The notes below the pieces were generated by a model. That model worked only from the letters and a program-made list of their open reading frames with translations. It ran no database searches and was not told where the DNA came from. A DNA stretch of 64,000 bases from Aphanomyces cochlioides (lineage: Eukaryota > Oomycota > Saprolegniomycetes > Saprolegniales > Verrucalvaceae). Location: assembly GCA_019828595.1 (NCBI GenBank), contig JAHQRK010000032.1:248001-312000 (forward strand), read 5' to 3'. Positions 45,745 to 56,379 of this stretch are shown piece by piece (position 1 is the first letter of the stretch; each line of letters begins with the position of its first letter). A program made the translations under genes and the position numbers.

Positions 45745-46368
45745 ATGAAATCGCTGGCGCCGCCCGCGGTCTGTGAGCCCGCGCCACTGCGTTGTACGCC
45801 TCGTTCTTGTCCTTGGAAGCTCATCATGTTGTAGCGCGCGCGACGCTCGGCGACAAAGAACTGGCCGCTGGCTCGACGCACCGACGACTTGCATCCCACG
45901 GCTCCATCGCCCCACAGCATTTGGAGCCGCTGGATCTGCCGCCCAAGCCAGTCATTGTCGGCGCGCCGAGCTTCTTCATTGATGACATGAAGGCGATGGA
46001 AAAGGTTGCAAGAGTCTTCCCGTCACCGTCGAGTCCTCATGGGTGACTAGGTGGACTCGAGGCCGTCGCCGCCAAAGTACAAGCTCGAAAAGCTCGACGC
46101 ACCGAAATCCCCCGTGAGGACAGACGCCAACAGAGTACGCTTCATGCTTGTGGTCGGCGCTAAATGCTCGTCGTAGGCCATGCCGACGCTCCAGTCACGG
46201 AACAATTGTCTGCAGGCGATTGCGCCGACGCCCAATCTGTTGGTGCATGCCAGACCAGCGTCTGAAAGTCGCGACGCCAAGCCACAACAGCAGCAGCAGG
46301 CGAGTGCAGTACAGCTCCAGCCCCTCGACGTCGACGCCCATCAACTCGCGCAGGACAAACCATCCTAG
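45745..46368 (+). CDS. Small four-exon gene, unknown product
   Basis: Exons 45745-45793, 45835-46004, 46051-46134 and 46177-46368; introns of 41, 46 and 42 nt with GT-AG ends, phases that fit and the donor style of the other genes here (two GTACG). The product is 164 residues, starting MKSLAPPAVCEPAPLR, with KPVIVGAPSFFIDDMKAME, SPPKYKLEKLDAPKSP, a short Gln run (QQQQQ) and an end rich in polar residues. No signal peptide or TM helix, and no family recognised. Support comes from the consistent introns, not from homology. Long open frames also exist on the opposite strand, so a gene there cannot be excluded. An ATG at 45610 in the same frame is an alternative start. Confidence 0.5.
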
Positions 46369-47137
46369 TCCACCGAGAGAGAGAACAACAAACTTAATCT
46401 ATTACCTGGACAGTGTCGTGACGAACGCCGCGGACTTGGACGGAGGAGGGCTCACAGTAGTGGGGAACAAAGCTCGACACCACACATCGCGACGTCTCCT
46501 AAAACTTGGCGACGACGTTCACCCGCGGTTCCTTGGACTTCGATGGAGAGCCGTCCAATCTTGTTGACTGACGTGTCCAAACTCCTCCGCGCTCTCCCGT
46601 TCTCGTTGGTGTGCTGCTCGCTCTCGACGCACTGCTGCTTGCTCAAAGGTCAGAGATTGCTTCTTTCAAGTGTCATGGCCGGTCGGGACAACTTGCAAGG
46701 AACAACGACAGTCAAACACCATGTTTAGCGCGTCCAGTGCATCATGAATCGATGGCATCCTCGTTGTGGCTAGCAAGTCCAGCGTCCTGGATTCCGAAGC
46801 TTCTCCTCTTCGGACATAGAGAATGAAGTCAAGGGCTCTCTCTCTTCGCGATAGGATGCGCGCGATGCATCTTCACACGACATTCGCAATCTTCTTGCAA
46901 TGACGACGGGAGGAACTGTCATGGAACAAAGTCAATGGAAGAGAGGGTGACTACCGCTACCTTTGCAAAGATATCCAGTGACGCTCTTCTCGGCGCCGTA
47001 TCCAAGGGGAATCTCTTGCTCCTGCTCTCCAAGTCGACACCGACTCGCCTTGCCACGACGACGATCGTGCGGTTGGAGTTGTGTCTCAAGTTCTGGCAGT
47101 TGGGAACAACTTCTCTCGTTGAAGTCAAGTGACAACA
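46369..47137. other. Intergenic region
   Basis: No gene could be supported. Short open frames on both strands lack splice-consistent extension or a known motif. Confidence 0.4.
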
Positions 47138-47845
47138 TGACAAACGTTGGCTAGTACGTTCTCCCTGCGTCCGTCCGACTCATGGAACTCTTCTTCTCAC
47201 CTGCGTAGTGATTCCATGTACAAGATGCTCTTGGTCGGCGATCTCGGCGTTGGGAAATCAAGCTTGGCGCTACGTTTTGCCGACGGGACCTTCTTTGAGA
47301 GCTCCATCGCTACCGTTGGCGTCGACTTTGTAAATGATCTGCGTCCTCTGGACCACACATTCTCATCTCATCCCGGATAGAAAGTCAAGACGATTGAACT
47401 GGACGGGAAGACCATCAAGCTGCACGTGTCGGACATTGCAGGCCAAGAACGCTTCCGCGACGTTGCGACCAACTATTTCCACGGCGCGCATGGCATTCTC
47501 GTCGTGTACGACGTGACGGACAGCGAATCGTTCCAGCATGTCAAGGAATGGCTCGACGAAATCGACAAGAAAGCGAGCGAACACGTCAACAAGCTCCTAG
47601 TCGGCAACAAGAGCGATCTCACAGCCGAGCGCGCCGTAAGCACCGACGCGGGGAAAGAATTTGCCGACAGTTGCGGCATGGATTTCCTTGAAACTTCAGC
47701 CAAGAGCGGCCACAACGTGAATGAAGCATTTACGATCCTCGCTGCTCAAGTCAAGGAACGTCTTCCCGACCAGGACGCAGCGATTCCTCAGCCGCCGCCG
47801 CCGCCGCCGACTTCAAGTCAATCATCCTGGTGCTGCTTTTGCTAG
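47138..47845 (+). CDS. Rab-family small GTPase (Rab1/8-like), first of a tandem pair
   Basis: Exons 47138-47154, 47209-47329 and 47381-47845; introns of 54 and 51 nt; 200 residues. The 17-nt first exon gives MTNVGY. GTPase motifs: G1 GDLGVGKSS, switch [11 protein letters not shown]3 DIAGQERF, G4 NKSD, G5 ETSAK. The C-terminus CCFC is a geranylgeranylation site after a Pro-rich linker. Rab1/8/10-type proteins direct vesicle traffic between ER, Golgi and plasma membrane. The usual Trp of WDTAGQ is Ser here (SDIAGQ). Intron sites and total length are the same as in the next gene, so the two are a tandem duplicate. Confidence 0.9.
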
Positions 47846-48163
47846 GAGATGGTTTGAAAGCCGCAGAGAGCGTAGCTAGACTAAAGAACACTCTGAACTT
47901 GCTGCTTGATTGCCTCTCCATCCCACGCGCTTCTCTAGTCGCTCCTTCCTCGCTCCGCCGCGCTCTCCATGCTCGCCACGACAGAGAGAGAGCGGTCGCA
48001 TCGAACTTGTGGTCGAAGTCGAGTTGAGCCCGTTGCAGTTCAAAGTTCGTTGGGAAGCGAAGTATTTCACCAACTGCCGTGGGAAGCGCGACTGGAGAGC
48101 AAGGTACGACCGTCTCGAGGCAAGGAGCGCTATGATTTCCTTCCGTAGCGCGTGCAGGAAGCG

Positions 48164-48851
48164 ATGAACTTGAGAGGGTACGACGTCGCTGCCATCTTGC
48201 CGTTCCTGGAGATCGTTGTAGGGATGCAACGTACAAGATCCTTCTGGTGGGCGACTCTGGCGTCGGCAAGACGTGCTTGCTGCTTCGCTTCGCCGATGAT
48301 TTCTACGGCAACCACAACGTTTCCACGATCGGCGTCGACTTTGTCCGTGAGGATCTTGACGCGCACAACTCATTGTATTGTAGAAGATTGGGACGATCAA
48401 CCTGGACGGCGACAAGATCAAGCTCCACGTGTGCGATACCGCAGGACAGGAGCGTTTCCGCGGCATCACCAACAGCTATTACCGCGGCGCACATGGGATC
48501 ATGGTTGTCTTTGACGTGACGGACATGGACTCGTTCACGAACGTCAAGCAATGGCTCGACGAGATCCAAATCCACGCGACGGACAACGTGGTCAAGCTGC
48601 TCGTCGGCAACAAGAGCGATTTGGCGGCAAAGCGAGAAGTGAGCACGGACGTCGCTGAGGAATTCGCCAAGACGTGTGGCTTGGACTTTGTCGAAACCTC
48701 CGCCAAGAGCGCCAGCAACGTCGAGACGGCGTTCAAGACAATCGCGAGTCGAATCAAAGCGCACTTGGAAAGTGATGCGAGCCCCACAGACGATGCGACC
48801 GGTCTGCGCTTGGATTCTCGTAGCTCCCGTTCGAATAGTCGTTGCTGCTAA
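48164..48851 (+). CDS. Rab-family small GTPase (Rab1/8-like), second of a tandem pair
   Basis: Exons 48164-48177, 48222-48342 and 48384-48851; introns of 44 and 41 nt; 200 residues. The 14-nt first exon encodes MNLR plus two bases. G1 GDSGVGKTC, switch [10 protein letters not shown]3 [21 protein letters not shown]4 NKSDL, G5 ETSAKSA. It ends in a double-Cys prenylation site (SRCC). It is closer to canonical Rab8/Rab1 than its neighbour but carries Cys at the WDTAGQ Trp position (CDTAGQ). Start about 320 bp after the neighbour's stop, on the same strand; each has its own upstream region. Confidence 0.9.
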
Positions 48852-49139
48852 TCCACTCTTCCATCTCTGGAGGCGGCGCCGCGGGGACCATTCAGGAAGG
48901 AAATTCTCCTCGCTGTCGAACGACCTCCCGATGCTCAAACGCTTGAGCTCGTTGCAGTGTTGAGGAGGAATATTCAATGGCGCTCACGATAGACCAAACG
49001 GCAGGAAAGCGATCAGGCACAGGCTGAAGGACGTCCCGATGGGTCGAAGTCGTCTTTGAACTGGCAGACGGCAAGACGAGGGTGTCGTAGCCACAGACAG
49101 TCGACGCGTCATGCATGATCGCACAATTTGCTTCAAGTT

Positions 49140-50189
49140 TTAGCCAAGTCTAGCCGACAACGCGGAGTCGTTCCGACGTGAAGCTATACTCATGATCAAG
49201 AGCCCGCGACGACCGAAATCCACCGTCGCTTCGTTCCATTCCGCAGAGTAGACGCCGCGGTACTTGAGCGCATGGCTTCCATTCACCCAAACGGCGTGGA
49301 TGTCCTTCGTCAGTGGAATCTCCACTTGGAAAGTCGAGACGGTCGTCATAACTTGCAATCCTCCATGCGACGGCACTACGGTCGACTGGTTGATCGTTCT
49401 CGACTCGGTGGAGTCGTCGGCGCCGTTGAAATAGTGCGCTCGGAAGCCATCCAGACCATCCACGACGGCCAAGTGGACGACCAAATTGGCTCCAACGACA
49501 GCGCCAAGCTTGGTATGAGCACATGACCGCGTCGTGGTCAATTTGACTTCCTCAGCATGCTCCTTGGCTTGGTCTGTCGTGTTGTCAATGCATTTCGTCG
49601 TCGTGTGGATGACAGTTCGCTGCGGACGCGCGGCCTTGGCTAGAATCGCATCCATGTAATGGAACTGCACGATGGGCTCGAGAAAGACAAACGAGAACGC
49701 ATCCACATCTCCCCCACTGCGCGCTCTCACGCCAACAGCAAAGCCGCTGCCGACGTCCAACTCAAACCCGTCCGCGTCTGGCCACTTGTTCCCAGAGAGT
49801 TGAAAGCTTCTGCCATGGCTCGTTGTGAAAGAAATGGCAGCAAGGCGCGCCTCTGGGTCAACGACAAGAGCTTCGCTGCCGGCTTGATTCCGATGGAGAA
49901 TGCACTGGGTCATTCGCTCTCCATCCTCAAAGGAAAACGATTGCTTGAAAACGTTTGAGCGATCCCGGCGACGGCCAAGCTTGACAACGGTGCCGTCCGT
50001 GAATGCCAGCTCTAAGAACTTGACCGCAGATGCGGATGCTTCGCCTGTGATGTACGACAGGACGCCAGCGGTAATCGTGCGGCTGGTAGTGCCTCCCTCG
50101 AAGCTGCCGACCAAACGGCTCATGTAAGGTCCTTCGCACTTCATCAAGTGAGCCGCTGGAGACTGCGACTGCGGCGCTGACTTTGGCAT
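49140..50189 (-). CDS. Jacalin-like lectin domain with aerolysin-like C-terminal region
   Basis: Single-exon frame of 349 residues on the minus strand, ATG at 50189. No clear signal peptide. Residues about 20-165 fit a jacalin-type beta-prism lectin: RLVGSFEGGTTSRTITAGV near the start and VGVRARSGGDVDAFSFVF at the end, with alternating strands between. About 190-345 are Thr/Ser-rich, with long alternating hydrophobic-polar stretches (TKLGAVVGANLVVHLAV, QVMTTVSTFQVEIPL) of the kind seen in aerolysin/ETX-MTX2-like beta-rich modules. The lectin call is moderate and the second call weak. If right, it would bind sugar and perhaps insert into membranes; it may equally be an intracellular sugar-binding protein. 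Confidence 0.6.
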   Translation of the reverse strand: MPKSAPQSQSPAAHLMKCEGPYMSRLVGSFEGGTTSRTITAGVLSYITGEASASAVKFLELAFTDGTVVKLGRRRDRSNVFKQSFSFEDGERMTQCILHRNQAGSEALVVDPEARLAAISFTTSHGRSFQLSGNKWPDADGFELDVGSGFAVGVRARSGGDVDAFSFVFLEPIVQFHYMDAILAKAARPQRTVIHTTTKCIDNTTDQAKEHAEEVKLTTTRSCAHTKLGAVVGANLVVHLAVVDGLDGFRAHYFNGADDSTESRTINQSTVVPSHGGLQVMTTVSTFQVEIPLTKDIHAVWVNGSHALKYRGVYSAEWNEATVDFGRRGLLIMSIASRRNDSALSARLG

Positions 50190-50386
50190 ATCTGTCGCAT
50201 GAGCGCGGTTTTATCGTTGTCGAGTCGGTCTGCTTCAACCAGCACGCACTCATGACTTGACTTCAACCCTACGGTATTGAACCTCATGCGGATTCTCCGC
50301 ACCGCGAGCGTCAAGGAGTGCGTCTAACGACACGAGGAAGCCTGGTATTTGGACAAAAGCCCAAAAGTTCACGCTTGGAAGCATCG

Positions 50387-50518
50387 TGATCTTTCTCGTC
50401 ATAGCTCATCCACCCGCGGCGTTGTCCTGATACGCATGCTTCCTTTTCTTGGCATGGAAGGGGAAGCATGCGTATCAGGACAACGCCGCAGGTGGATGAG
50501 CTATGACGAGAAAGATCA
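50387..50518. repeat. Long inverted repeat: 57-bp arms, 18-base loop
   Basis: Arms 50387-50443 and 50462-50518 are reverse complements with one mismatch that I can see; the loop is 50444-50461. Transcribed in either direction it would fold into one long hairpin. It lies between the jacalin-like gene and the membrane protein gene; no gene was found in 50190-50830. It has no transposase or target duplication that I can see. Confidence 0.85.
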
Positions 50519-50830
50519 TGCATGCTCGAGAATTGGCCGTGGATGGAATCCAAGCTACGACAACTACAACTGCTCAAGATGGTTGTCGTAGACTCGAGCA
50601 GAGACGATATCTGTGCTTGGAAATGCTCACTCAGCCGCCTATCCCCGGAATCATCGCCACGAAAACTCTGGAGATGATAGCGAGCCATGCTTTCCATCCT
50701 AGCACTCCTTGCGTATCTTGGCGCTGACTGCATGGACATGCCTTGGTATGGCAATCAAGCAGAGACCTTTGAGAAGTGTGATCTTGCTTTACTTGGGTTC
50801 ATCAACATGCAGAGAGGTTGAGAGGTCGGT

Positions 50831-51742
50831 TCAAATGGATTCACCCATCGGCGGCGTCTGTCGTGTTGCGCCTGAGATGGACAAGCGAGGCGACGCTGTT
50901 ACTTGCGCTACCTCTTGGCCTTGTTCTGTGGGTTTCGCTGGCTTGGCTCCACTCGTATCGTCGACGGCAGCACCGCGGAATCCAAATCTTTGAGCAATCG
51001 TTGGCACGATCTGGCATGCAAGTGCCACAAGCTGCAGCACCACCGTGATGGCAAGACCATAGCCGTCCGAGTCGTCAAAGAGAAGGCATTTGACTTCAAA
51101 TGCGACCGTCGCCGCCATGAGGAAGTATTGCGGCGACTCGAGGACGGCGATCACTTTATTGGAAAGCGAGTAGCGGTTGTTGTAGATCTCGGTCTCTGTC
51201 GCGCGGAGAAGAGGGCCGAGGGTGATGAACGCCACCATGACATCAGCAGCAGCCAGTGGAATCAAGATCAACGTGGACCAGAACGTCGAGCCGAGGTACG
51301 ACAAGACGCGGATGATCGTTGACGCTGGCATCACGTCAGGAGCTTGGAGCAGTGCTTGGGCTTGCTGCTTGCACAATTGAGCACAAGTCGTCGTGCCCGC
51401 GCACAACGACTTGGCCGCTGCATTGCATTTCGAGTCGCAAACGTCAGCTAGAGCTGGCAACGCTTGCTTGTAGTACGAGGACGTTGTCGCTGAGCAGAAA
51501 GAAGCACAGCCAGCAGTGCAGTTGAATGGAACGCAACTGAGCTGGCAGTTGGTCGCAAACAACTCGAGCTGCGGCGTGAGTGTCGACGGCGGCGACGGGG
51601 AAAAGTACTCGACGGCTGGAGTCCGCGACGCCACGATGTAGATGAACCCGACAAAGAGGTACAAGTAGCGTATCGTGTGCACATTGAAAGGCAGAGCATC
51701 TTTGACGCGGACAAGCAGCGAGTGGAGCGGAGGCATCGTCAT
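50831..51742 (-). CDS. Multi-pass membrane protein with Cys-rich loop, unknown function
   Basis: Minus strand, 303 residues from the ATG at 51742 (open upstream without ATG). One TM helix near residues 23-41 (TIRYLYLFVGFIYIVA), then a loop with about twelve Cys (CQLSCVPFNCTAGCASFC, CDSKCNAAAKSLC, CAQLC) that suggests disulfides outside the cytosol. Then three further helices (STLILIPLAAADVMVAFITL, YFLMAATVAFEV, ITVVLQLVALACQIV) and a polar tail. No family recognised. It lies next to the secreted or GPI-type carboxypeptidase on the same strand, but with its own start. Confidence 0.65.
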   Translation of the reverse strand: MTMPPLHSLLVRVKDALPFNVHTIRYLYLFVGFIYIVASRTPAVEYFSPSPPSTLTPQLELFATNCQLSCVPFNCTAGCASFCSATTSSYYKQALPALADVCDSKCNAAAKSLCAGTTTCAQLCKQQAQALLQAPDVMPASTIIRVLSYLGSTFWSTLILIPLAAADVMVAFITLGPLLRATETEIYNNRYSLSNKVIAVLESPQYFLMAATVAFEVKCLLFDDSDGYGLAITVVLQLVALACQIVPTIAQRFGFRGAAVDDTSGAKPAKPTEQGQEVAQVTASPRLSISGATRQTPPMGESI

Positions 51743-51882
51743 GGGACTGCTTTGGCTATTCGCGGAAACGTGTAACTGGTACACGGTGTAACTGCTCGGT
51801 GTAACCGACTAGACAGGCCAAATCAGGTACGATTTCCATGTTAAATTAGATCTATCAAGCTATTAAAGAGGCGACAGTGGCC

Positions 51883-53185
51883 TTAGAAGAGGGCAGCGAA
51901 GAGCCACAGACTTGCTAGCAGTGCTGTAGGGCGACGAAGAGCACATGCTGCAGCTATAGGTTTGATCTCTTTGTTCCACTGGGGAATGTCGTTGGCCAAG
52001 GCCAAGACCGCCGCGGTGATTTCATTCCCTCGACGGCGGATCGTCGACGACGGCACTCGAAAGCTGTTGCCTTCGATTTCAATCACAATCGAAGGGACTT
52101 TATACGTCGCAAAGACGTAGTCGGAAAACGTGCCTTGGGCGAAATACATGTCGTACATTGACATGACAGTGTAGTTGCCGCCAGCCACACTGCGCAGTGC
52201 ACTTTGGATCGACACTGCTAGTGTTTTGAGAGCTTGACCGTACGGCGCAACTGGCGGTGTCGACAAGTTCGCATAAGGAGTCAAGACGTAGGCACCGATG
52301 CTGTGGATGTCAAGGACACCCGCGAGTCCTGGTCCATTGACCTGCGTCTTGTCAATCCACGCCTTGATGCCCTTCACTTCTGGCTCACTGAAGGGCTCTG
52401 GACCTGTCGAGCTCAATGAGGTTGCGAAGACTCGATAGCGGCGGCGTACCAGAGTACGTTTCACTGTCTTCATCCATGTCGAAACTTGGACCAAAGTTGC
52501 GGTTCAGGTCGACACCTGCTGAGAAGTTTGACTCTGGATTGAGGGGGAAATACGATCGCACGCGCAGGTTCTTGCGGAAGAATCGCTCGTGTGTCCAGCT
52601 GTAGACATAGCCGTCGACGTTGACAATCGGCACGTAGACCCAGTCGTACAAGTCCACCAACTACACAACGTCTTGACTCTCCAAATACTGGAGGACTTGC
52701 TCACCTTGACGATGGAGCTATTGGCCGCAGCAATGCCATCTAGCAAAGACGCCCATGTGAACACGGTCGACGTGAGCGAGATCCACTCGCGGGCGTGCAT
52801 CGTGCTCTGGAGGTAGATAGCTTTCTTCGACGCGTTCGTCAACGATGTGAGCTTGTAGGCTGGAATCGACTGACCTAACAGAGGATCTCAGCCTCGTGTG
52901 AAGCTGCTAGAGTGTACCGAAGACAGTCGTCGAGATGTTAAACTTCTGCACAGACACGTTGGGTACATTGGCAGTGGCGATGGCGTCAAGGAACGAGATC
53001 ACAGCGTCGAGTGGTCGAAAGCAGTCAAAGTAGGCGCTCGATGCTAACTTTCCAGGAGTGAGCGAGGTTAAGTACCCAGCAGTTCGGTTGGCACACTCGG
53101 CGGCATCCACGACGTCATCCTCTGGAAGAATATCCTGACCTGCTACCAAGTGGAGAAGGAATGCCACGAGTAAGACGAGCCGCAT
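51883..53185 (-). CDS. M14 metallocarboxypeptidase, secreted or GPI-anchored
   Basis: Minus strand exons 53185-52918, 52874-52705, 52660-52450 and 52403-51883; introns of 43, 44 and 46 nt; 389 residues. Signal peptide MRLVLLVAFLLHLVAG. M14 landmarks in order: zinc ligands in MHAREW, DLNRNFGPSF substrate-binding Asn-Arg, the third zinc ligand in LDIHSIGAYVLTPY, and the catalytic Glu in SIVIEIEG. The last residues are hydrophobic (ALLASLWLFAALF), fitting a GPI-attachment signal. It should remove C-terminal amino acids from peptides outside the cell. Pro-region is short compared with animal enzymes. All introns interrupt conserved blocks and the splices restore them, so the model is firm. Confidence 0.9.
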
Positions 53186-54227
53186 CGGCGACGACTCCAC
53201 GAATGCCAAGGAAGACGATCGATTTGTAATGGAGCGAGTTGGTTGAGGAAGGTGCTGTCATTGACGCGTGCATTGGCCTTGAGTATACCGCCTGTGTGAC
53301 ACCACATGCAATGTCACACGGCCAGCTACACAATGTCCAACTGGCCATCATGGGAGCATGGAAAACTGCATGTCAAGATCAGGTTGGTTCAGGCATTTGA
53401 AACATGTGAATTGTAATAATTTATATCCATGGAAATGACTCTTAGACGGAAATTGTGGGACAATCGTGGGAACAATGAAACGCATGTATTGAAGGCATAA
53501 AACTGCCTAGTAAAACACTTAAGTTGCTTTGACTCTCGAGTGATGATGTGTACAAGCCCTCTTCAAAGTGCCTCACTTCGAGGCGACCTACGAACTACAC
53601 TGCCATAGATAGTAAAATGAGATCAAAGAGCTTTTAGCAACTTTATAACAGCGTTATCATTAAGGAAGGATAGGCTGTGCTTTCATATTCTACTTGCCTA
53701 GTAAAGACGTCTGAACGCCTTAGCGAGCGTGTTTGAGCTGCAAATTATCGTAACTTGCACTGAATGGTTCATGGAGCCTGAGTGAACAGAGAATTTCTGT
53801 ATGTTTGCAAAGCGTGTTAGCAGAAGACACAGAAACTGCCGAGACAATCGCACAGACAGATGATGCCATTTCTAATAGCTAAGGACTTGGCGACTCCTGT
53901 TCAATTGATCTTTCAGAGAAGAGTCAATATAATATTTAGATGTAGCACACGCCCCTAAGATGAGCTTACTTTGTTAAATAGACTCTTAACATGATAAACA
54001 ATGATGTAACACCAGTGTCTCTTCGGTGGTTCATTCATGAATGGTGTTGCCCAGATCAAATATGGGCTATCTTAAATTATGGACTTAAAGCTTACTCAAA
54101 CTGTATAAGCATTAGTCTTAGCTCCTGGCTCTGGAAGTTTGCTTTACAAGAACAGTGTTTCTCTAGGTCGGGGCTGTCATTTTGGCACTTTCACAAAAGA
54201 AAAGACGTCGATCGTCAAAACCCTATA
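53186..54227. other. Intergenic region between the carboxypeptidase and the mariner element
   Basis: No gene or recognisable repeat seen. Both strands are full of stops from about 53400 onward. Confidence 0.45.
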
Positions 54228-56061
54228 CTACTCCGGTCCACATTGTTTGTTAGCAAGTTTTGACTTGATTAAAGTATACAACTGATGAAACTTTTATATG
54301 AACATTTGTATTGAACTGCACAACAAAATATTCACACAAACAAATATAATTGACTTTATCTATTTTATTAAAACTACTCATGGTTGGGAATTCAACAAAG
54401 CCAGAGCGTTGGCATGCGTCGAAGAAGCACATTGGACATTGAAATTGGCCAAGTCAATTTTGGATGCATCCTTTCGCAAGTGAGGGAGCTGGTAGTCATT
54501 TCGACCGTCGACCTCCATGGTCTTCTCGAGAACCTTTTGTAAGGTAATAAACGACTTTGCCAAGGTGTCAGATGGCAATTTTTCAAACGCAAAGTTGACA
54601 GCGCAGACGAGTTCTTCAATTGTTCGAGATCTTTGTTGTTGTTGCAAGCGTTGCAGGGCATTAAAAATGCCCAGATCAAGGACATTATAGTCTGGGCTGT
54701 TGGCGGGTTGGTTCTTTACTTTTATTCCAGTTAAGCCACGCGCCACCAAAGCATCCGTCGAAATACATTTGTGAGGACTTGCATTGTCCTGTTGGATAAA
54801 CACTCCATTAGGCTGGTTTCCAACTGGAAACTTAGCCTGAATGGCAGGAATAACTTTATTAAGAATTGTGTCGGAGTAAACTTTCGCGTCGACTGACAGA
54901 GGAACTATGACCCTTGTCCCCTTAGCGCGATTCTTGCTGCTTCTCTTCGCAAACGTCTCCTCGAGAAATGGCCAAATGCCAATTTTCCCATCGAAAGTCA
55001 CTTTCTTGTTGGCGTCGTATCTTGGACGTGCAACAGCCGCAAGGAAGAGCACCTTTGTGATGAACGATTTTGATTTGGTGTTCTTGACAGCTAGCACTTC
55101 GTCGTCGTAAACGTAAAACTTCTCTTTGACCTGGGTGACGTAGAACTATTTCTCATCAACATGCACGCGATCGTGCATACTGTGAAAGAAATGGTTCCCG
55201 CGTGGCCCAAGCCGAAGAGAGTCCACCGCAAATTGGAGTCGCCATCTTCTGTTGGCTTCGGTCAGCAAGGGTTTGACGTGGCTCGTCCTCGCTTTGAGCT
55301 TGTTCGTTTCCTTCATGTGTCGAATGAGTGTGGTCTTTGGAATCTTTGTCATTGCTGCCATGATGCGCAGAGTTTGCCGGTCCTCTTGTTCAATCGCCTT
55401 GACTGTCGCTTCAATGGCAAGCGCCGAGCGTTATGGCTTAGAGCCACAATTGCCTAAAACAGTACACCTGTTATAATTTATACTTTTATAAATCTATATT
55501 TTTGATAGAAATATAGAGTTTCGGAGGTTTTACCTTCCGACGTGTGGGCTGAATGAGCGCCGCTGGCGAGAGAGAGCCGTGCTTGGGTCCATAGGCGCGA
55601 CACCGTTAGCGCATGACATTGATATAGTCGCGCTGTCTTCACTATTGCTCCACGCGGAAGTTTACCGTCGACGGCGACCTCCAGGAGCGTTTCATACATG
55701 TTTCGTCGGTCGTCGTCGGTTAGATTTCGTTGGTGCGCAGGACGAGCGGGGAAAGGATTCAGTGGAGACGACATTTGAAGGCGCAAGGAGAATGTGCGTG
55801 CTGCGGCAACAGAGGTGTTATTGAAGGTGTAAGTTTCAAAATGAATGAGTAGCGGGTCAAAATCTATTCGACTCGGACGATCGTCTGACTTTGAGAGGTC
55901 ACAATTCCCTCCACACAGAGAATTTGGAGGCAAGTCAGATAGCCAATGATAGGTCTTCGTTTGAACATTTAATGTATCCAATCAGAACACTCAATTTGTT
56001 CGAGTTAGAAAAATCCCGTCAATCAAAAGTCAAACCTAACAAACATTGTGGACCGGAGTAG
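54228..56061. mobile_element. Mariner-like DNA transposon with TIRs and TA target duplication
   Basis: The left end reads CTACTCCGGTCCACATTGTT at 54228 and the right end, inverted, CTACTCCGGTCCACAATGTT at 56061. The arms match for about 26 bases with one mismatch and then diverge. The element is flanked by TA at 54226-54227 and 56062-56063, the Tc1/mariner target duplication. Length 1834 bp. It contains one transposase gene on the minus strand, which is inactivated, so the copy is non-autonomous but its ends are well preserved. Confidence 0.9.
54378..55774 (-). pseudogene. Mariner-like transposase (nonsense codon and disruption)
   Basis: Minus strand. The N-terminal helix-turn-helix part starts at MSSPLNPFPARPAHQRNL (55774) and reads to about 55530; after an AT-rich interruption near 55440-55530 the middle part resumes (KIPKTTLIRHMKETNKLKAR). 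The catalytic part has VHVDEK just before a TAG at 55146-55148, where family members have the Trp of DEKWF, then IQQDNASPHKC and NSPDYNVLDLGIFNALQ, with a DD39D-like spacing as in plant mariner-like elements. The last 239 codons are open. It cannot produce a full protein. Confidence 0.83.
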
Positions 56062-56379
56062 TAGTTTATAGTGTTGGATTCTGTCCCACGAAATCCGTAA
56101 AAATTATATGTGTAGATAAAATGGACGACACGACAATTCAAACCGACAACAAGCCCATTGATGGATTTGAGAACATTTGATTGGTTGGTTTATGATCTGC
56201 TCATGCAAGTCCAGCAGACGTAGCGTAGGCGTCTGCATTGAGCCTGACTTACAAGTGGGCGACGTAGCGTGGGCATCTGCATCAAGCTTGACTGTGGCGG
56301 TCATCCATCCCAAATACTCTAGCTGGTATGATCAAGTTCTGTTTGATACATGAACAAAAAACAATTTTTAGTGCTAGAA
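56062..56379. other. Intergenic region with a 33-bp imperfect direct repeat
   Basis: Two copies of a 33-base unit at 56217-56249 and 56261-56293 (start GACGTAGCGT, differing at about five positions). Nothing else was recognised. Confidence 0.5.

Noticed and set aside
45361..45915. 184-codon minus-strand frame near the small four-exon gene
   Set aside because: GC-rich sequence is open in several frames here; the plus strand has a better set of introns. Kept as an alternative in the findings.
47876..48472. 198-codon minus-strand frame over the second Rab gene
   Set aside because: Arg/Ser-rich shadow frame; overlaps the clear Rab coding exons.
50311..50754. 147-codon minus-strand frame across the hairpin
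   Set aside because: The frame simply runs through both hairpin arms, giving mirrored peptide pieces, and has no family resemblance.
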